Notes: generated by a model from the sequence alone, not told the origin. 64,000 bases of DNA from Kribbella jiaozuonensis (GCF_005233875.1 NZ_SZPZ01000001.1:1240001-1304000), one strand, 5' to 3'; positions 48,601 through 57,449 are shown, numbered from the stretch's first letter. Numbers and translations are program-made.

Positions 48601-49223
48601 TGTCAGCCTCGGTCTCCGGCGTCACTGTCTCGGGCGACTACAGCCAGACCAACAACTGCTCGACGATCGCCGTGGGCGCGTCGTGCACGGTCAATGTCAG
48701 CTTCCGTCCGACCGCGTCCGGGAGCCGCCCGGGCACGCTGACGATCAACAGCAACGCGACCAACAGCCCGACCACGGTCACCCTGTCCGGCACCGGCGCC
48801 GGGTCCACGAACACCAACCTCGCCGCCGGCAAGCCGACCAGCGAGTCCAGCCACAACGACGTCTACCCGTCGAGCAACGTGACCGATGGCAACCAGTCGA
48901 CGTACTGGGAGAGCGCGAACAACGCCTTCCCGCAGTGGGTCCAGGTTGACCTCGGCTCCGCCACCACCGCCGGCCGCATCGTCCTCCAACTCCCCGCCAC
49001 CTGGGGAGCCCGCACCGAAACCCTCTCGGTCCAAGGCAGCACCAACGGCACCACCTTCACCACCGTCGCCAACTCTGCCACCTACACCCTTGCCCCCAGC
49101 AACAACAACACCGCCACCATCACCTTCACCCCCACCACCCAGCGCTACTTCCGCCTCAACCTCACCGCCAACTCCGGCTGGCCCGCCGCCCAACTCTCTG
49201 AGTTCCAGATCTGGAACTCATAG
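45669..49223 (+). CDS. Secreted GH87-like alpha-1,3-glucanase/mycodextranase with discoidin modules
   Basis: 1,184 residues. Signal peptide to about residue 36 (VTAWAA). A CBM-like N-terminal domain opens with YVEVQAENAATNGTVIGPS, then a parallel beta-helix (residues about 210-590: SQGADPTGAADSTNAF, LADGVNFHNG-type turns, NSDLRNLGDDGLATWAEQN with clustered Asp, typical of GH87). Then three ASH/abnormal-spindle-like beta domains (SLSFPDTVVGSSSATKTATI) alternating with two F5/8 discoidin carbohydrate-binding domains (TYWESTNNAFPQWLQVDLG). Likely degrades fungal alpha-glucan. The family call rests on similarity of the first 600 residues to actinobacterial mycodextranases. Confidence 0.75.
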   Translation: MFRSIKSWRARVGVFAAAGGLVAAGLAVIAPVTAWAAASGGVGASLPYVEVQAENAATNGTVIGPSAAYNTLAAEASYRKAVTLQGTGKFVEFTTPAATNSIVFRYSIPDTGSGSVYTPQLSLYVNGTKQPNFTLTNAYSWYYGGYPFTNSPGSNPHHFYDEVHRLFTTTYPAGTKFRLQVDAEDTASSYTIDFADFENVAGALSQPAGSVSVTSQGADPTGAADSTNAFNSAMAAAGAGGTVWIPEGTFKIPGHLILNNITFKGAGMWRSTVVGAAPGFYGNYAPNASSGVHLSDFAIFGDVQERNDGAQVNGIGGALNNSTVDRVWIEHEKVGAWMDGPFTNLVMSGLRIRNVTADGVNFHNGVTNSKVTNSDLRNLGDDGLATWAEQNADANDSFDHNTVQYPILANGIAIYGGHDNFVTDNRVIDAGLTQGGGIHVAQRFGSTTLGRTDVLRNTIIRSGSLDPNWQFGVGALWFDARDGAMSGLTNVDNILIQQSPYEAIQFVSGSNISNVKINNATIQNTGTWVVQEQVGGSATITNSIATGTQAPGPIYSCGVGFTLTDGGGNSGIFAPGQCQNITSPAFPPYLPDNGSQISISPTALSFGSVATGSTSAAQAVTVTNSGTAAAPVSSVAVTGDFSQTNNCGSSIAAGGSCTVNVTFSPTAAGGRNGNLTVTAAGVASTVSLSGTGVAPGPILNPNPGSLSFPDTVVGSSSATKTATITNSGTASASVSGVSATGDYSQTNNCSTLAVGASCTVTVTFRPTASGARAGSVAVTSNANNSPTTISLTGNGIGTDTNLARGKPATASSQVNGTQTPATATDGDANTYWESTNNAFPQWLQVDLGTAQSIGKVTLKLPPSSAWGTRTQTLSVQTSTDGSSFSTPVASATYTFTSPANVVNITVPATNARYVRVNITGNSGWPAGQVSEFEVYPSGGSPINTPILSTSPSSLTFASQALNTTSAAQAVTVTNTGSLSASVSGVTVSGDYSQTNNCSTIAVGASCTVNVSFRPTASGSRPGTLTINSNATNSPTTVTLSGTGAGSTNTNLAAGKPTSESSHNDVYPSSNVTDGNQSTYWESANNAFPQWVQVDLGSATTAGRIVLQLPATWGARTETLSVQGSTNGTTFTTVANSATYTLAPSNNNTATITFTPTTQRYFRLNLTANSGWPAAQLSEFQIWNS

Positions 49224-49976
49224 CTCAGGTCCTCCGGCTGGTTCCTCGCGAACCAGCCGGAGGAAGGCTTTGAGCCCGGCGATGACTTCCTGGTTGTCGG
49301 TGAGGCGGGTGAGGGAGTGTTCGAACTGCCGGGCATGGGCGTCTACCTTGGCGTTCAGCGCCCGGTCTCGGTCGGTCGCGCGAGTGTCGGCGACGGCCAA
49401 GGTTTGTTCTAGGTGGGTGAGCCGCTGGGCTTGTTCCGCCGACTCGTCGTTGAGGACCTCGACGTCGGACTTCAGTGTCTCCAGGCGGTGGAGTGTCTCG
49501 ATCAGGTCGTCGCGGGGATGCTTGACGTCGCGCAGCATGCTGGTCATGCGGTCGCGCAGGTAGGCGAAGTACGCACCGGCCGGCCGGAAGAACGTGCTGA
49601 CGAGGTAGAGCCCGGCGAGGTAGTACCCGATGGCGCCGCCCGACACCGCCGTGATGAGGGCGACGATTCCCGCGGACACGAGATGGGCGCCGATCGCGAA
49701 CCAGCGCATCCGGACGGCGATACGCCGGGCTTCCGGTTCCCGTTCCGGCGGTACGTCGATACCGCGCGCGCGGCTCGTCCGGATCTCGTGGATCAGCGCC
49801 TGCGCCTGGAACGACAGGTTCCACGGCACGGTCAGCAGCAGGACCAGCCAGAGCAGGCACAGTACGGCGAGGAACAACGACAGGATCTCCTGCAGGGACA
49901 CGCCGGTAACCACAACGAGCACGACGGCGACGACCGTGACCACCACTGCTCCGCACAACACCCAGACCTTCGACAT
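49218..49976 (-). CDS. Membrane protein with C-terminal coiled coil
   Basis: 252 residues. Two N-terminal membrane helices (about 5-25 and 30-50), two more at about 92-135 (AIGAHLVSAGIVALITAVSGG and AIGYYLAGLYLVSTFFRP), then a coiled coil of about 80 residues in heptads (LIETLHRLETLKSDVEVLNDESAEQAQRL, residues about 158-190). Function unknown. Overlaps the convergent glucanase gene by six bases. Confidence 0.7.
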   Translation of the reverse strand: MSKVWVLCGAVVVTVVAVVLVVVTGVSLQEILSLFLAVLCLLWLVLLLTVPWNLSFQAQALIHEIRTSRARGIDVPPEREPEARRIAVRMRWFAIGAHLVSAGIVALITAVSGGAIGYYLAGLYLVSTFFRPAGAYFAYLRDRMTSMLRDVKHPRDDLIETLHRLETLKSDVEVLNDESAEQAQRLTHLEQTLAVADTRATDRDRALNAKVDAHARQFEHSLTRLTDNQEVIAGLKAFLRLVREEPAGGPEL

Positions 49977-50100
49977 GCCTGCAGCCTGCCGCCGACGGTC
50001 GCCGCGCCGGATCTGTACAACTACTCAGTCGCCGACTGTGTCCGGGGCGCATGGCAGACTGGCGATGCTTTCCGGTGCGACGGGCGAGGGGAGAGATCAG

Positions 50101-50862
50101 GTGCCAAGGACGAGTAGGTCGACCGCTTTCGGGGTCGATATCGGCGGCAGCGGGATCAAGGGAGCCGTCGTCGACCTGGAGAAAGGCGACCTGGCCACGG
50201 AGCGGATCAAGTACCTGACGCCCAATCCGTCCAGCCCTCGGCTTGTCGCCGAGGTCGTGGCGCGGCTGGTCGAGCAAGCCGGGTGGACCGGTGAGCTGGG
50301 TGCGACGTTCCCGGCCGTGATCCAGCACGGGGTCGCCAAGACCGCCGCGAACGTCGACAAGAGCTGGATCGGGACCGACGTCGACAAGGTCCTCACCGAC
50401 AGCACCCACTGCGACGTGACCGTGCTCAACGATGCGGACGCGGCCGGCATCGCCGAGGCCCGGTTCGGCGCGGCCAAGGACGTCGACGGCGTGGTTATCC
50501 TGCTGACGTTCGGCACCGGTATCGGCAGCGCGCTGCTGCTCGACGGTCAGCTCGTGCCCAACACCGAGCTCGGTCACCTCGAGCTGGACGGGCACGACGC
50601 GGAGACGAAGGCCTCCTCGGCGGCGAAGGACAACGAGGGCCTGTCGTACAAACACTGGGCCAAGCGGGTGCAGCGCTACCTTCGGCACGTGGAGAACCTG
50701 TTCACCCCCGACCTGTTCGTGGTCGGCGGCGGGGTCAGCAGGAACGCCGAGAAGTGGGTGCCGCTGCTCGAGCTCAACACCCCGGTGAAGCCGGCCCAGC
50801 TGCTCAACAACGCCGGCATCGTCGGCGCAGCGATGGCCGCCCACGAGAAGTTCACCGAGTAG
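50101..50862 (+). CDS. ppgK: Polyphosphate glucokinase
   Basis: 253 residues of the ROK family. Phosphorylates glucose with polyphosphate or ATP. Visible: phosphate loop [17 protein letters not shown], catalytic Asp in [27 protein letters not shown], and the glucose/zinc-less [16 protein letters not shown] motif. The [10 protein letters not shown] and [10 protein letters not shown] stretches are typical of polyphosphate-dependent members. GTG start with GGGGAGAG five bases upstream. A typical actinobacterial enzyme. Confidence 0.93.
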   Translation: MPRTSRSTAFGVDIGGSGIKGAVVDLEKGDLATERIKYLTPNPSSPRLVAEVVARLVEQAGWTGELGATFPAVIQHGVAKTAANVDKSWIGTDVDKVLTDSTHCDVTVLNDADAAGIAEARFGAAKDVDGVVILLTFGTGIGSALLLDGQLVPNTELGHLELDGHDAETKASSAAKDNEGLSYKHWAKRVQRYLRHVENLFTPDLFVVGGGVSRNAEKWVPLLELNTPVKPAQLLNNAGIVGAAMAAHEKFTE

Positions 50863-50877
50863 GCCGACCCCGGTCTC

Positions 50878-51414
50878 TCACCTGGAGAGGATGCGCAGCA
50901 GGTCTTCCAGGGCGCGACGGCGATCGTCCTCGGCCGTGGCCGCCGGAGTCGGTTCGGCGGGCGGGTCGGTCAGGGCCCACGGCGCCGGCGGCGTCTCGGG
51001 CTCCTCCGAGTCGTACCCCGGCGCCCACCGCTCATCCTCCGGATCCGGTGTCGAGTAGCCCGAATCGTCGGCGGGCACTTCTGGATAAGCGGCCGGCGGT
51101 ACGGCGACCGGCTGCTCGCCGCCGAGACCCGTGTCGGCCTCCAGCGGCGTGTCCTCCCGGGAGATGCCCCGCGATCGGCGCCCCACCGGTCCGCGCTCGA
51201 CGGTACGCCGGTCGACCTGTTCGAGCACGCCGCGCTCGACGAGCCGCCGTACGACGGTCTCGTCCGCGCCGGCGTCGAGCAGCTGCGGCGCGCCTCCGAA
51301 CGCGGTCGCGATCAGCTTCCACTCCTCGAAGTCCAGGATCACGAAGTGGTCGGGCGTGTCCGCGCGCAGCTGGTACGGCAGCCTGGCGCCGCCCGCATCG
51401 TGATCGTCGTGCAC
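50878..51414 (-). CDS. Unknown partner of the roadblock/GTPase operon
   Basis: 178 residues from a GTG with GGAGGGG upstream; ATG-only calling would miss the true N-terminus. The first 75 residues are folded ([20 protein letters not shown], then [14 protein letters not shown], possibly winged-helix), the middle about 75 are acidic and Pro-rich, and the end is a charged helix ([17 protein letters not shown]). In the typical Cvn operon this position is taken by a DUF742 protein, but I do not see that domain clearly. Function unknown. Confidence 0.65.
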   Translation of the reverse strand: MHDDHDAGGARLPYQLRADTPDHFVILDFEEWKLIATAFGGAPQLLDAGADETVVRRLVERGVLEQVDRRTVERGPVGRRSRGISREDTPLEADTGLGGEQPVAVPPAAYPEVPADDSGYSTPDPEDERWAPGYDSEEPETPPAPWALTDPPAEPTPAATAEDDRRRALEDLLRILSR

Positions 51415-51442
51415 GTGCCCCTCCTGGTGGTTCGCGGCCGGG

Positions 51443-51814
51443 TCAGGCGGCCAGCGCGTCGTTGTAGCGGGCCATGCCGGCACGCACGATCGCGAGGTTT
51501 GCCTGCGACCGGTCCGCGGCGAGGTAGACGAACGACGTCGGGCTGACCAGCCGGATCAGATGGATCTGGTCGGTGAGCGTGATCAGCATGTCCTCGAGCT
51601 GCATGTCGAGGTTCAGCGCGGCCATGATCTTGCGCTTCTGCTTGACCATCTCGCTGTTGTAGGCGCTCGCCGCCGACAGGTCGAAACCGTCGTTCTTCGA
51701 GTACATGCCGATCGTCATTCCCGAGTCGAGGTCGACGAGTGCCGCGGCGATGAAGCCGGGCATCGAGGCGCCGAGGTCGGCCAGGATCTGGATCGTCTGC
51801 TGCTCCGAGAGCAT
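51443..51814 (-). CDS. Roadblock/LC7-like domain protein
   Basis: 123 residues. Single roadblock-type fold: LADLGASMPGFIAAALVDLDSGMTIGM, then helical KQKRKIMAALNLDMQLEDMLITL and the closing strand LVSPTSFVYLAADRSQANLAI. Roadblock proteins form dimers and modulate small GTPases (GAP or regulatory). Has GGAGAACCG before the ATG. Lies 71 bases after the second roadblock gene on the same strand. Confidence 0.8.
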   Translation of the reverse strand: MLSEQQTIQILADLGASMPGFIAAALVDLDSGMTIGMYSKNDGFDLSAASAYNSEMVKQKRKIMAALNLDMQLEDMLITLTDQIHLIRLVSPTSFVYLAADRSQANLAIVRAGMARYNDALAA

Positions 51815-51885
51815 CGGTTCTCCTTGCGGTTGTCACGCCGGCAGCACGGTGCGGCCGGCATCGTTCGGAAGGCCCGGCTGGTGGA

Positions 51886-52299
51886 TCAGTCGGGTTCGGT
51901 CGGGTCGGGCACGGTCTCGCCGGTGAGCTCCTGACGCAGGTCCCGGCAGGCGAGATGGATGCGCGCGATGTTCGCGCTCGCGACGGTCATGATCATCAGC
52001 ACGTGCCGGTCGCCGACCGCATAGAGCAGCACGTACCCGTCGGGGCTGCGGACGGTGAGCTCGCTCAGCCGGCCCGGGCCGACGAAGTCGGCGAGCCGCT
52101 GGCCGAGCGACACCGAGGCCGCGCACACCGCCGCGGCCGCGTTGGCCTGCTCCGGGTCGAGGACATGGGCGACCGGGCGGCCGTCGGCCCCGGCCAGCAG
52201 CAGGCCGGTCACACCGGTGATCGAGCGCAGCTTGGCGTCCAGCAGATTCCGCACGGTAGCGGTGTCGCCGATGTACGGCGTGAAGGATTCGGCACTCAT
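51886..52299 (-). CDS. Roadblock/LC7 domain protein
   Basis: 137 residues. SITGVTGLLLAGADGRPVAHVLDPEQA and RLSELTVRSPDGYVLLYAVGDRHVLMIMTVASANIARIHLACRDL (residues about 26-120) form the usual roadblock fold of actinobacterial Cvn-type operons. Its start overlaps the GTPase stop (ATGA), so GTPase and roadblock protein are made together. The open frame upstream runs into the GTPase gene and is not used. Confidence 0.85.
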   Translation of the reverse strand: MSAESFTPYIGDTATVRNLLDAKLRSITGVTGLLLAGADGRPVAHVLDPEQANAAAAVCAASVSLGQRLADFVGPGRLSELTVRSPDGYVLLYAVGDRHVLMIMTVASANIARIHLACRDLRQELTGETVPDPTEPD

Positions 52300-52847
52300 G
52301 CGCAGGAGCGGCTCTCGCTCCGCGCCAGCGACGTCAGCAGCGACACCAGCAGGTGCCGCGCGGAACGCTCGTCGATGACGTTGCACGGCACGACGGTGAC
52401 GTCGGTCGCCAGGAATTCGCGCAGCATGTCGACCGCCACCGGTATCTCGACCCCGCGGTTGGCGCCGACGGCGAGCGCGGTGATCGGCTTGTCGTGGAAG
52501 AACGAAAGGATCCGCGCCGCGTCCGGCCAGGTCGAGGGGTTCGCGACGTCGACCAGCACCACACAGGCATCGGCGCCCTCGGCAACCACGTCCCACATGA
52601 ACCGGAACCGGTCCTGGCCGGGGGTGCCGTACAGCAGCAGCCGGGTCGACAGTTGATCACCGTGTACGTCGAAATGCCCGTGCTCCAGCCCGACGGTCGT
52701 CGTCGGTTTCAGCTCTGCCTCGTCGCCCGTCGTCGCCTCCTCGGTGCCGACGACGGGGACGCCGGAGATGTGCTGGATAAAAGTCGTCTTGCCTACCCCG
52801 AAGGGGCCGGTGACAACAACTTTGAACTCGACGTCTGGGTCGCGCAC
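52296..52847 (-). CDS. Small GTPase of the Cvn/MglA-like group
   Basis: 183 residues. P-loop VVVTGPFGVGKTTF (G1), switch region with TTTVGLEHGHFD (G2), LLLYGTPGQDRFRF (G3), and the specificity loop VGANRG in place of NKxD, as often in this group. GTG start at RDPDVEFK was selected because GGGAGGG lies eight bases upstream; a longer frame reaches 52928. Together with two roadblock proteins it forms a regulatory switch like conservons, but without the sensor-kinase gene. Confidence 0.85.
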   Translation of the reverse strand: MRDPDVEFKVVVTGPFGVGKTTFIQHISGVPVVGTEEATTGDEAELKPTTTVGLEHGHFDVHGDQLSTRLLLYGTPGQDRFRFMWDVVAEGADACVVLVDVANPSTWPDAARILSFFHDKPITALAVGANRGVEIPVAVDMLREFLATDVTVVPCNVIDERSARHLLVSLLTSLARSESRSCA

Positions 52848-52999
52848 CGACGAATCCCTCCCCCTGCTCCGCGGCCCGACGACGGCCGTCCAGAGTTTCC
52901 CCCACCTGCCCCGCAAAACCCCTGACACGACGGAGAGGTTAACCGCTGTACCCGGGTACGACCAGACGCCTCCACGATGTCTCGCACGAATTTCTGGTT

Positions 53000-53018
53000 A
53001 ATCGAATCAATCGATTAC
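53000..53018. promoter_or_regulatory. Inverted repeat upstream of the GTPase operon
   Basis: TAATCGA-ATCAA-TCGATTA, arms perfect, in the 290-base A/T-rich gap between the GTPase start and the nadB stop. It is suited as an operator for the GTPase operon. The rest of the gap shows a possible stem (CCGG near 53104 and CCGG near 53128) next to a T-rich run that may end nadB transcription. Confidence 0.45.
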
Positions 53019-53137
53019 TCGACGCCGATCGCGCTCGTACCGGCAGTGATAAATAGCAGAACGGAACCGTCTCGGAATAGCTCTGAATATCACCTAGGGT
53101 GAGCCGGGGAATACATTTCCTATTACTCCGGCTTTTG

Positions 53138-54658
53138 TTATTTTTGCGCGGCGTAGGACAGAAACATGTTGGATATTTCCGGGCTCGTCCCGGCTTCGTC
53201 GAGGCGTACGGCGATGTGGTCGTCCCACCTGTCGTCGGGGTGCGGATGGTCGGAGCGCCAGTGGCAGCCGCGGCTGTCCTGCCGGGCCGTTGCCGCCGCG
53301 ACGACGGATCGTGCCACCGTCGCGAGCGGCCCGGTGCCCGCGGACCCGAGCTCGTCCGCGGCGGCGTTCAGACCGGCGCCGTCGCGACGGATACCGGCGT
53401 ACTTGGTCAGGATCGTGCGGATCCGCTCCGGGTCGCGATCCTCGCCGAGTGCGAGCTCGTGCGTACGACCGCGGTCCCGCGCGGGGAGGTCGAGGGTCAG
53501 GGCCGTTGCGACCCGCCGACCGAAGACCAGACCCTCCAGCAGGCTGTTCGACGCGAGCCGGTTGGCCCCGTGTACGCCGGTCGCCGCGACCTCGCCGACG
53601 GCGTACAGGCCCGGTACCTCGGTGGCTCCGTTGCGGTCGGTCCGGACGCCGCCGCAGAGGAAGTGCTCAGCCGGCGCGACCGGAATCTGCTCGGTCAGCA
53701 GGTCCACGCCGATGCGTGCGCAGGAGGCCAGCACGGTCGGGAACCGCCGGCGCAGTACGTCGGGCGCGACCGCAGTCGCATCCAGCCAGACGTGATTGGA
53801 TCCGTCCCGCCGCATCGTCGACTCGATCGCCCGCGCGACGATGTCCCGCGGGGCCAGGTCGGCCCGCGGGTGCAGTCCGTCCATGATCCGGCGGCCGTGG
53901 ATGTCGCGCAGTACGGCGCCCTCGCCCCGGACCGCCTCGGTGACCAACGGCAGCTGCCCGCTGGTCTCGCCGGTGTAGAGCACGGTCGGGTGGAACTGGA
54001 CGAACTCCATGTCCACCAGCGACGCGCCCGCCTGCAGCGCCAGGGCGATGCCGTCCCCGCGCACCGTCGACGGATTGGTGCTGGCCAGGTACGCGTTGCC
54101 GATACCGCCGGTGGCCAGTACGACGGCGCGCGCGTCGATCTGCTCGGTCTGCGCGCCGGTGTCGACCAGCACGCCGACGATGCTTCCGGACTCCGACTGG
54201 ACCAGCCCGACGGTCCGTCCGGTCATCGTCCGTACGCCGGTCCGCTCGAGGGCGCTACGGAGCGCCCGATGCACCTCCGCACCGGTGGCGTCACCGCCGG
54301 CATGCACGATCCGAGGACGGCTGTGACCGCCCTCCAACGTCCTCGACAGCGACCCGTCCGCGTTGCGGTCGAAGCGAGCCCCGTGGGCGATCAGCTCGGC
54401 AACCCGCTGCGGTCCTTCCTCGACCAGCGCCCGGACGTTGCGGGGATCGCAGAAGCCCGCGCCGGCGACGTCGGTGTCGTGAGCGTGATCGAGCGGATCG
54501 TCCTCGCCGTACGCCGCCGAGACGCCGCCCTGCGCCCAGGGGGTGCTGCCGTCGCCCACGCTGAGCAGCAGCACCTCGCGGGTCGCCGCGAGCCCGAGCG
54601 CGGTCGACAGGCCCGCGACGCCGGAGCCGATGACGACGACGTCCACGGCGCGCGTCAT
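53138..54658 (-). CDS. nadB: L-aspartate oxidase
   Basis: 506 residues. FAD-dependent oxidation of aspartate to iminoaspartate, first step of de novo NAD synthesis. FAD loop [30 protein letters not shown], the [10 protein letters not shown] motif, [34 protein letters not shown] (residues about 340-373). Start ATG overlaps nadA stop (ATGA). Third gene of the nadC-nadA-nadB operon. Confidence 0.94.
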   Translation of the reverse strand: MTRAVDVVVIGSGVAGLSTALGLAATREVLLLSVGDGSTPWAQGGVSAAYGEDDPLDHAHDTDVAGAGFCDPRNVRALVEEGPQRVAELIAHGARFDRNADGSLSRTLEGGHSRPRIVHAGGDATGAEVHRALRSALERTGVRTMTGRTVGLVQSESGSIVGVLVDTGAQTEQIDARAVVLATGGIGNAYLASTNPSTVRGDGIALALQAGASLVDMEFVQFHPTVLYTGETSGQLPLVTEAVRGEGAVLRDIHGRRIMDGLHPRADLAPRDIVARAIESTMRRDGSNHVWLDATAVAPDVLRRRFPTVLASCARIGVDLLTEQIPVAPAEHFLCGGVRTDRNGATEVPGLYAVGEVAATGVHGANRLASNSLLEGLVFGRRVATALTLDLPARDRGRTHELALGEDRDPERIRTILTKYAGIRRDGAGLNAAADELGSAGTGPLATVARSVVAAATARQDSRGCHWRSDHPHPDDRWDDHIAVRLDEAGTSPEISNMFLSYAAQK

Positions 54659-55629
54659 CGGGCACCCGCAGGCTTGCCGATGGCAACCATCCGCTCGACC
54701 GAACGCCGGGCCCGCTCGATGGTCTCGGGCGGGAGCTGGATCTCGTCGCGTCCTTCGCGCAGGCACCGCACCAACAGCTCCGGGGTGATCATCTTCATGA
54801 ACCGGCACGAGGCCTTCGGGTTCACCGGCAGGAAGTTCGTCTGCTGGTTGACCTTGCGAAGCTGGTGGAGCATGCCGATCTCGGTCGCGATCAGGGCCGT
54901 CTTCGAGGTCAGTTCGCGAGCGGTGTCCAGCATGCCGGCGGTGGACAGGATGTGGGTCCGCTCGGCCGGCAGGTCACCGACGCCCGCGAGCCAGACCGCC
55001 GACGACGCGCAGCCGCACTCGGGATGGATGAGGACCTCGGCCTCGGGATCGGCCGCCACCTGAGCGCGCAGGTCGGCCGCGGTGATGCCGGCGTGCACAT
55101 GGCACTCGCCCATCCACACCTCGATGTTGTCCCGGCCGGTCTGCCGCCGGACGTGCGCGCCGAGGAACTGGTCGGGCAGGAACAGGATCGGCTGGTCGGC
55201 CGGGATCGAGTTCACCACCTCGACCGCGTTGGACGACGTACAGCAGACGTCGGCCTCGGCCTTCACCGCGGCGGTGGTGTTGACATAGGCGACGACCGCG
55301 GCGTCGGGGTGCTCGGCCTTCCAGGCCCGCAGTTGGTCGGCGTCGATGGTGTCCGCGAGCGAGCAGCCCGCTTGGGCGGTCGGAATCAGCACGGTCTTGT
55401 CCGGGCTGAGCAGTTTGGCGGTCTCCGCCATGAAGTGCACGCCGCAGAACACGATCGTGGACGCGTCCGTACTCGCCGCGATCCGCGACAGCGCGAGGGA
55501 ATCGCCGACGTGGTCGGCGACGTCCTGGATCGCCGGTTCCTGGTAGTTGTGGGCGAGTACGACGGCATCCCGCTCGCGGGCGAGGCGGCGTACCTCTTCC
55601 TGCCATGTGATTGCTGTGCCAACGGTCAC
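54655..55629 (-). CDS. nadA: Quinolinate synthase
   Basis: 324 residues, GTG start with AAGGAC upstream. 4Fe-4S enzyme joining iminoaspartate and dihydroxyacetone phosphate to quinolinate. [38 protein letters not shown], and cluster Cys candidates in [15 protein letters not shown] and HPECGC. Lies 52 bases after nadC with an operator copy in that gap; overlaps nadB by four bases. Confidence 0.94.
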   Translation of the reverse strand: MTVGTAITWQEEVRRLARERDAVVLAHNYQEPAIQDVADHVGDSLALSRIAASTDASTIVFCGVHFMAETAKLLSPDKTVLIPTAQAGCSLADTIDADQLRAWKAEHPDAAVVAYVNTTAAVKAEADVCCTSSNAVEVVNSIPADQPILFLPDQFLGAHVRRQTGRDNIEVWMGECHVHAGITAADLRAQVAADPEAEVLIHPECGCASSAVWLAGVGDLPAERTHILSTAGMLDTARELTSKTALIATEIGMLHQLRKVNQQTNFLPVNPKASCRFMKMITPELLVRCLREGRDEIQLPPETIERARRSVERMVAIGKPAGAR

Positions 55630-55650
55630 AACAGGTCCTTCTCTCGAGAG

Positions 55651-55671
55651 ATTTCGCTTGGTAGGCGATAA
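55651..55671. promoter_or_regulatory. Second NrtR-type operator between nadC and nadA
   Basis: ATTTCGCTTG-G-TAGGCGATAA matches the operator before nadC at 17 of 21 positions and retains AGGCGATAAC. Its position inside the operon suggests separate control of nadA-nadB. Confidence 0.6.
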
Positions 55672-55681
55672 CTGGGGACGA

Positions 55682-56536
55682 CTAAGCCACGAGCAGGCTG
55701 ATGTCGAGTGCGGCGGGGGAGTGGGTCAGGGCGCCGACCGAGACGGCGTCGACACCGGTGGCGGCGACGCCGGCGATGGTGTCGAGCGTGACGGTGCCGG
55801 AGGCCTCGAGTCGTGCGTCGGAGCCGGAGGCGTTGCGCCGCTCGACGATCTGGACCATTTCCTCGGCCGACATGTTGTCGAGCAGGATCCACTCGACCCG
55901 GCAGTCCAGCGCCTGGCGGGCTTCCTCGGCGGTGGTGACCTCGACCTCGATCGCCATCGTCCGGCCTTCCGCGGTCATGCCGTCGCGCACTCGGCGGACC
56001 GCCGGGAGGACGCCGCCGGCCGCGGCGAGATGGTTCTCCTTCAGCAGCACCATCGCGGCCAGGTCGAGGCGGTGATTCGTGCCGCCTCCGCAGCCCACGG
56101 CGTACTTGTCCGTGGCCCGGAGGCCGGGCGCGGTCTTGCGGGTGTCGAGGAGCCGGACCGGGCGCGCCCCGATCGCAGCCACGAAGGCCGCCGTGAGGGT
56201 CGCGATACCGGACATCCGCTGGACGAAGTTCAGCGCCACTCGCTCGCCGGTGAGGATCGACCGTGCCGACCCGCTCAACCTTGCCAGCAGTTGCCCCGGG
56301 ACGACCGGATCGCCGTCCGCGACCACGAGTTCCACCGAGACGTCGGGGTCGACGGCCGCGAACACGCCTTCTACCAGCGGAAGTCCGGCCACGCGGCCCG
56401 ACTGCTTGGCGATCATGGTGGCCTCGACCCGCAGGTCTGCCGGGACACTCCATCGCGTGGTGACGTCGTCCGCCGCCTGATCCTCGGCCAGTGCGGCGAG
56501 TACTGCGGTCCGGATCGTCTCTGTCGTCAGTTGCAC
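55682..56536 (-). CDS. nadC: Nicotinate-nucleotide pyrophosphorylase (carboxylating)
   Basis: 284 residues from GTG. Converts quinolinate and PRPP to nicotinate mononucleotide. Motifs: [71 protein letters not shown] and the C-terminal barrel strands [29 protein letters not shown] (residues about 246-274). GGAG lies eight bases before this GTG. An ATG nine codons upstream (56563) abuts the operator and would have no ribosome site, unless the transcript is leaderless. Confidence 0.9.
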   Translation of the reverse strand: MQLTTETIRTAVLAALAEDQAADDVTTRWSVPADLRVEATMIAKQSGRVAGLPLVEGVFAAVDPDVSVELVVADGDPVVPGQLLARLSGSARSILTGERVALNFVQRMSGIATLTAAFVAAIGARPVRLLDTRKTAPGLRATDKYAVGCGGGTNHRLDLAAMVLLKENHLAAAGGVLPAVRRVRDGMTAEGRTMAIEVEVTTAEEARQALDCRVEWILLDNMSAEEMVQIVERRNASGSDARLEASGTVTLDTIAGVAATGVDAVSVGALTHSPAALDISLLVA

Positions 56537-56564
56537 GGGTTCATCTCCGTCTGCGTCAGCCATG

Positions 56565-56585
56565 TTTTCGCCTGACAGGCGATAA
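56565..56585. promoter_or_regulatory. NrtR-type operator upstream of nadC and nrtR
   Basis: Near-perfect 21-base dyad: arms TTTTCGCCTG and CAGGCGATAA around a central A, one mismatch. Lies between the divergent nadC and nrtR genes, within a few bases of both possible starts, so binding would block both. Confidence 0.75.
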
Positions 56586-56589
56586 CTAG

Positions 56590-57315
56590 GTGCACGCTAC
56601 CATCGGCGGCGTGCCCGCAGCCAAGAAAGGTGATCCGGTTAACTTCCCCAGTTACCCGCACGAAGCGCTCGCCATCGTTCTGTCGGTCCGCGACGGCAGG
56701 TTGTGCGTCCTGCTGTGGAAGCGCGCCCGGAGCCCGTTCCGCGGCCGCTGGGCGCTTCCCGGCGGTGGGGTCGAGCCCGCGCAGCGGCTGCGGGAGGCAA
56801 TCACCGCGCACCTCGCGGCGAAGGTCGACGTACGCGACGTCGCACACCTCGAGCAGGTGGCGACGCACAGCGCGATCGACCGTGATCCGCGGGCCCGCGT
56901 GCTGGCGACGGGTTATCTCGGCCTGGTCCCGTCCGACGTACGCCCGGTACTGCCGGCCGACACGGTCTGGCACGCGGTCGACGAGCTGCCGCCGACCGCG
57001 TTCGACCATCACTTCTTCATCGAGGCCGCGGTTGCGCGGCTGCGCGCCAAGCTGTCGTACACCAACATCGGGTTCGCGCTGGCTCCGCTGGAGTTCACCA
57101 TCGCCGAGCTGCGCGACCTCTTCGGCGCCGCCCTGGGCTACGAGCTCGGCGCCACCAACCTCACCCGGGTCCTGACCCGGCGGCACGTAATAGCCCCCAC
57201 GAACCGCCGAGCCACCCCCGGCCAAAGCGGCGGCCGCCCCGCCACCGTCTACAAATTCGCTGCCCGCGAACTAACCGTCACAGACCCCTTCGCCGTACTC
57301 CGCCCACCCCGCTGA
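56590..57315 (+). CDS. nrtR: NrtR-type Nudix-related NAD biosynthesis regulator
   Basis: 241 residues. Nudix-like N-terminal domain (HEALAIVLSVRDGRLCVLLW, FRGRWALPGGGVEPAQRLREA) in which the acidic EExG end of the Nudix box is missing (REAITAHLAAKV), so it probably senses ADP-ribose or NAD-related ligands without cleaving them. The C-terminal winged helix starts near residue 155 (KLSYTNIGFALAPLEFTIAELRDLFGAALG, to RVLTRRHVIAPT). Represses nadCAB. GTG at 56590 or at 56611 are both possible starts. Confidence 0.88.
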   Translation: MHATIGGVPAAKKGDPVNFPSYPHEALAIVLSVRDGRLCVLLWKRARSPFRGRWALPGGGVEPAQRLREAITAHLAAKVDVRDVAHLEQVATHSAIDRDPRARVLATGYLGLVPSDVRPVLPADTVWHAVDELPPTAFDHHFFIEAAVARLRAKLSYTNIGFALAPLEFTIAELRDLFGAALGYELGATNLTRVLTRRHVIAPTNRRATPGQSGGRPATVYKFAARELTVTDPFAVLRPPR

Positions 57316-57317
57316 CC

Positions 57318-57449
57318 TCAGCCCTGCGAAGCCTTCAACTCATCCCGATGCTTGTCGAGCCAGTCGGCGAACGACTCGAGCTCGCGGACCTTCGTCATGT
57401 CGCGGTCACCGGTGAAGCGTTGGTGGTCTTCCGCAGAGAACCGGAACAT
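57318..57449 (-). pseudogene. Possible C-terminal remnant of an unidentified gene
   Basis: The minus strand reads MFRFSAEDHQRFTGDRDMTKVRELESFADWLDKHRDELKASQG as 43 residues (quoted in pieces here: DHQRFTGDRDM, ESFADWLDKHRDELK), with amphipathic, charged, protein-like composition. The frame remains open upstream to 57531 without a good start, so it looks like the end of a broken gene. I cannot name the family. The rest of 57450-57872 contains no credible gene; one plus-strand frame ends EFEQYFVARTVRLRGLI but has no recognisable start or homology. Confidence 0.35.
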
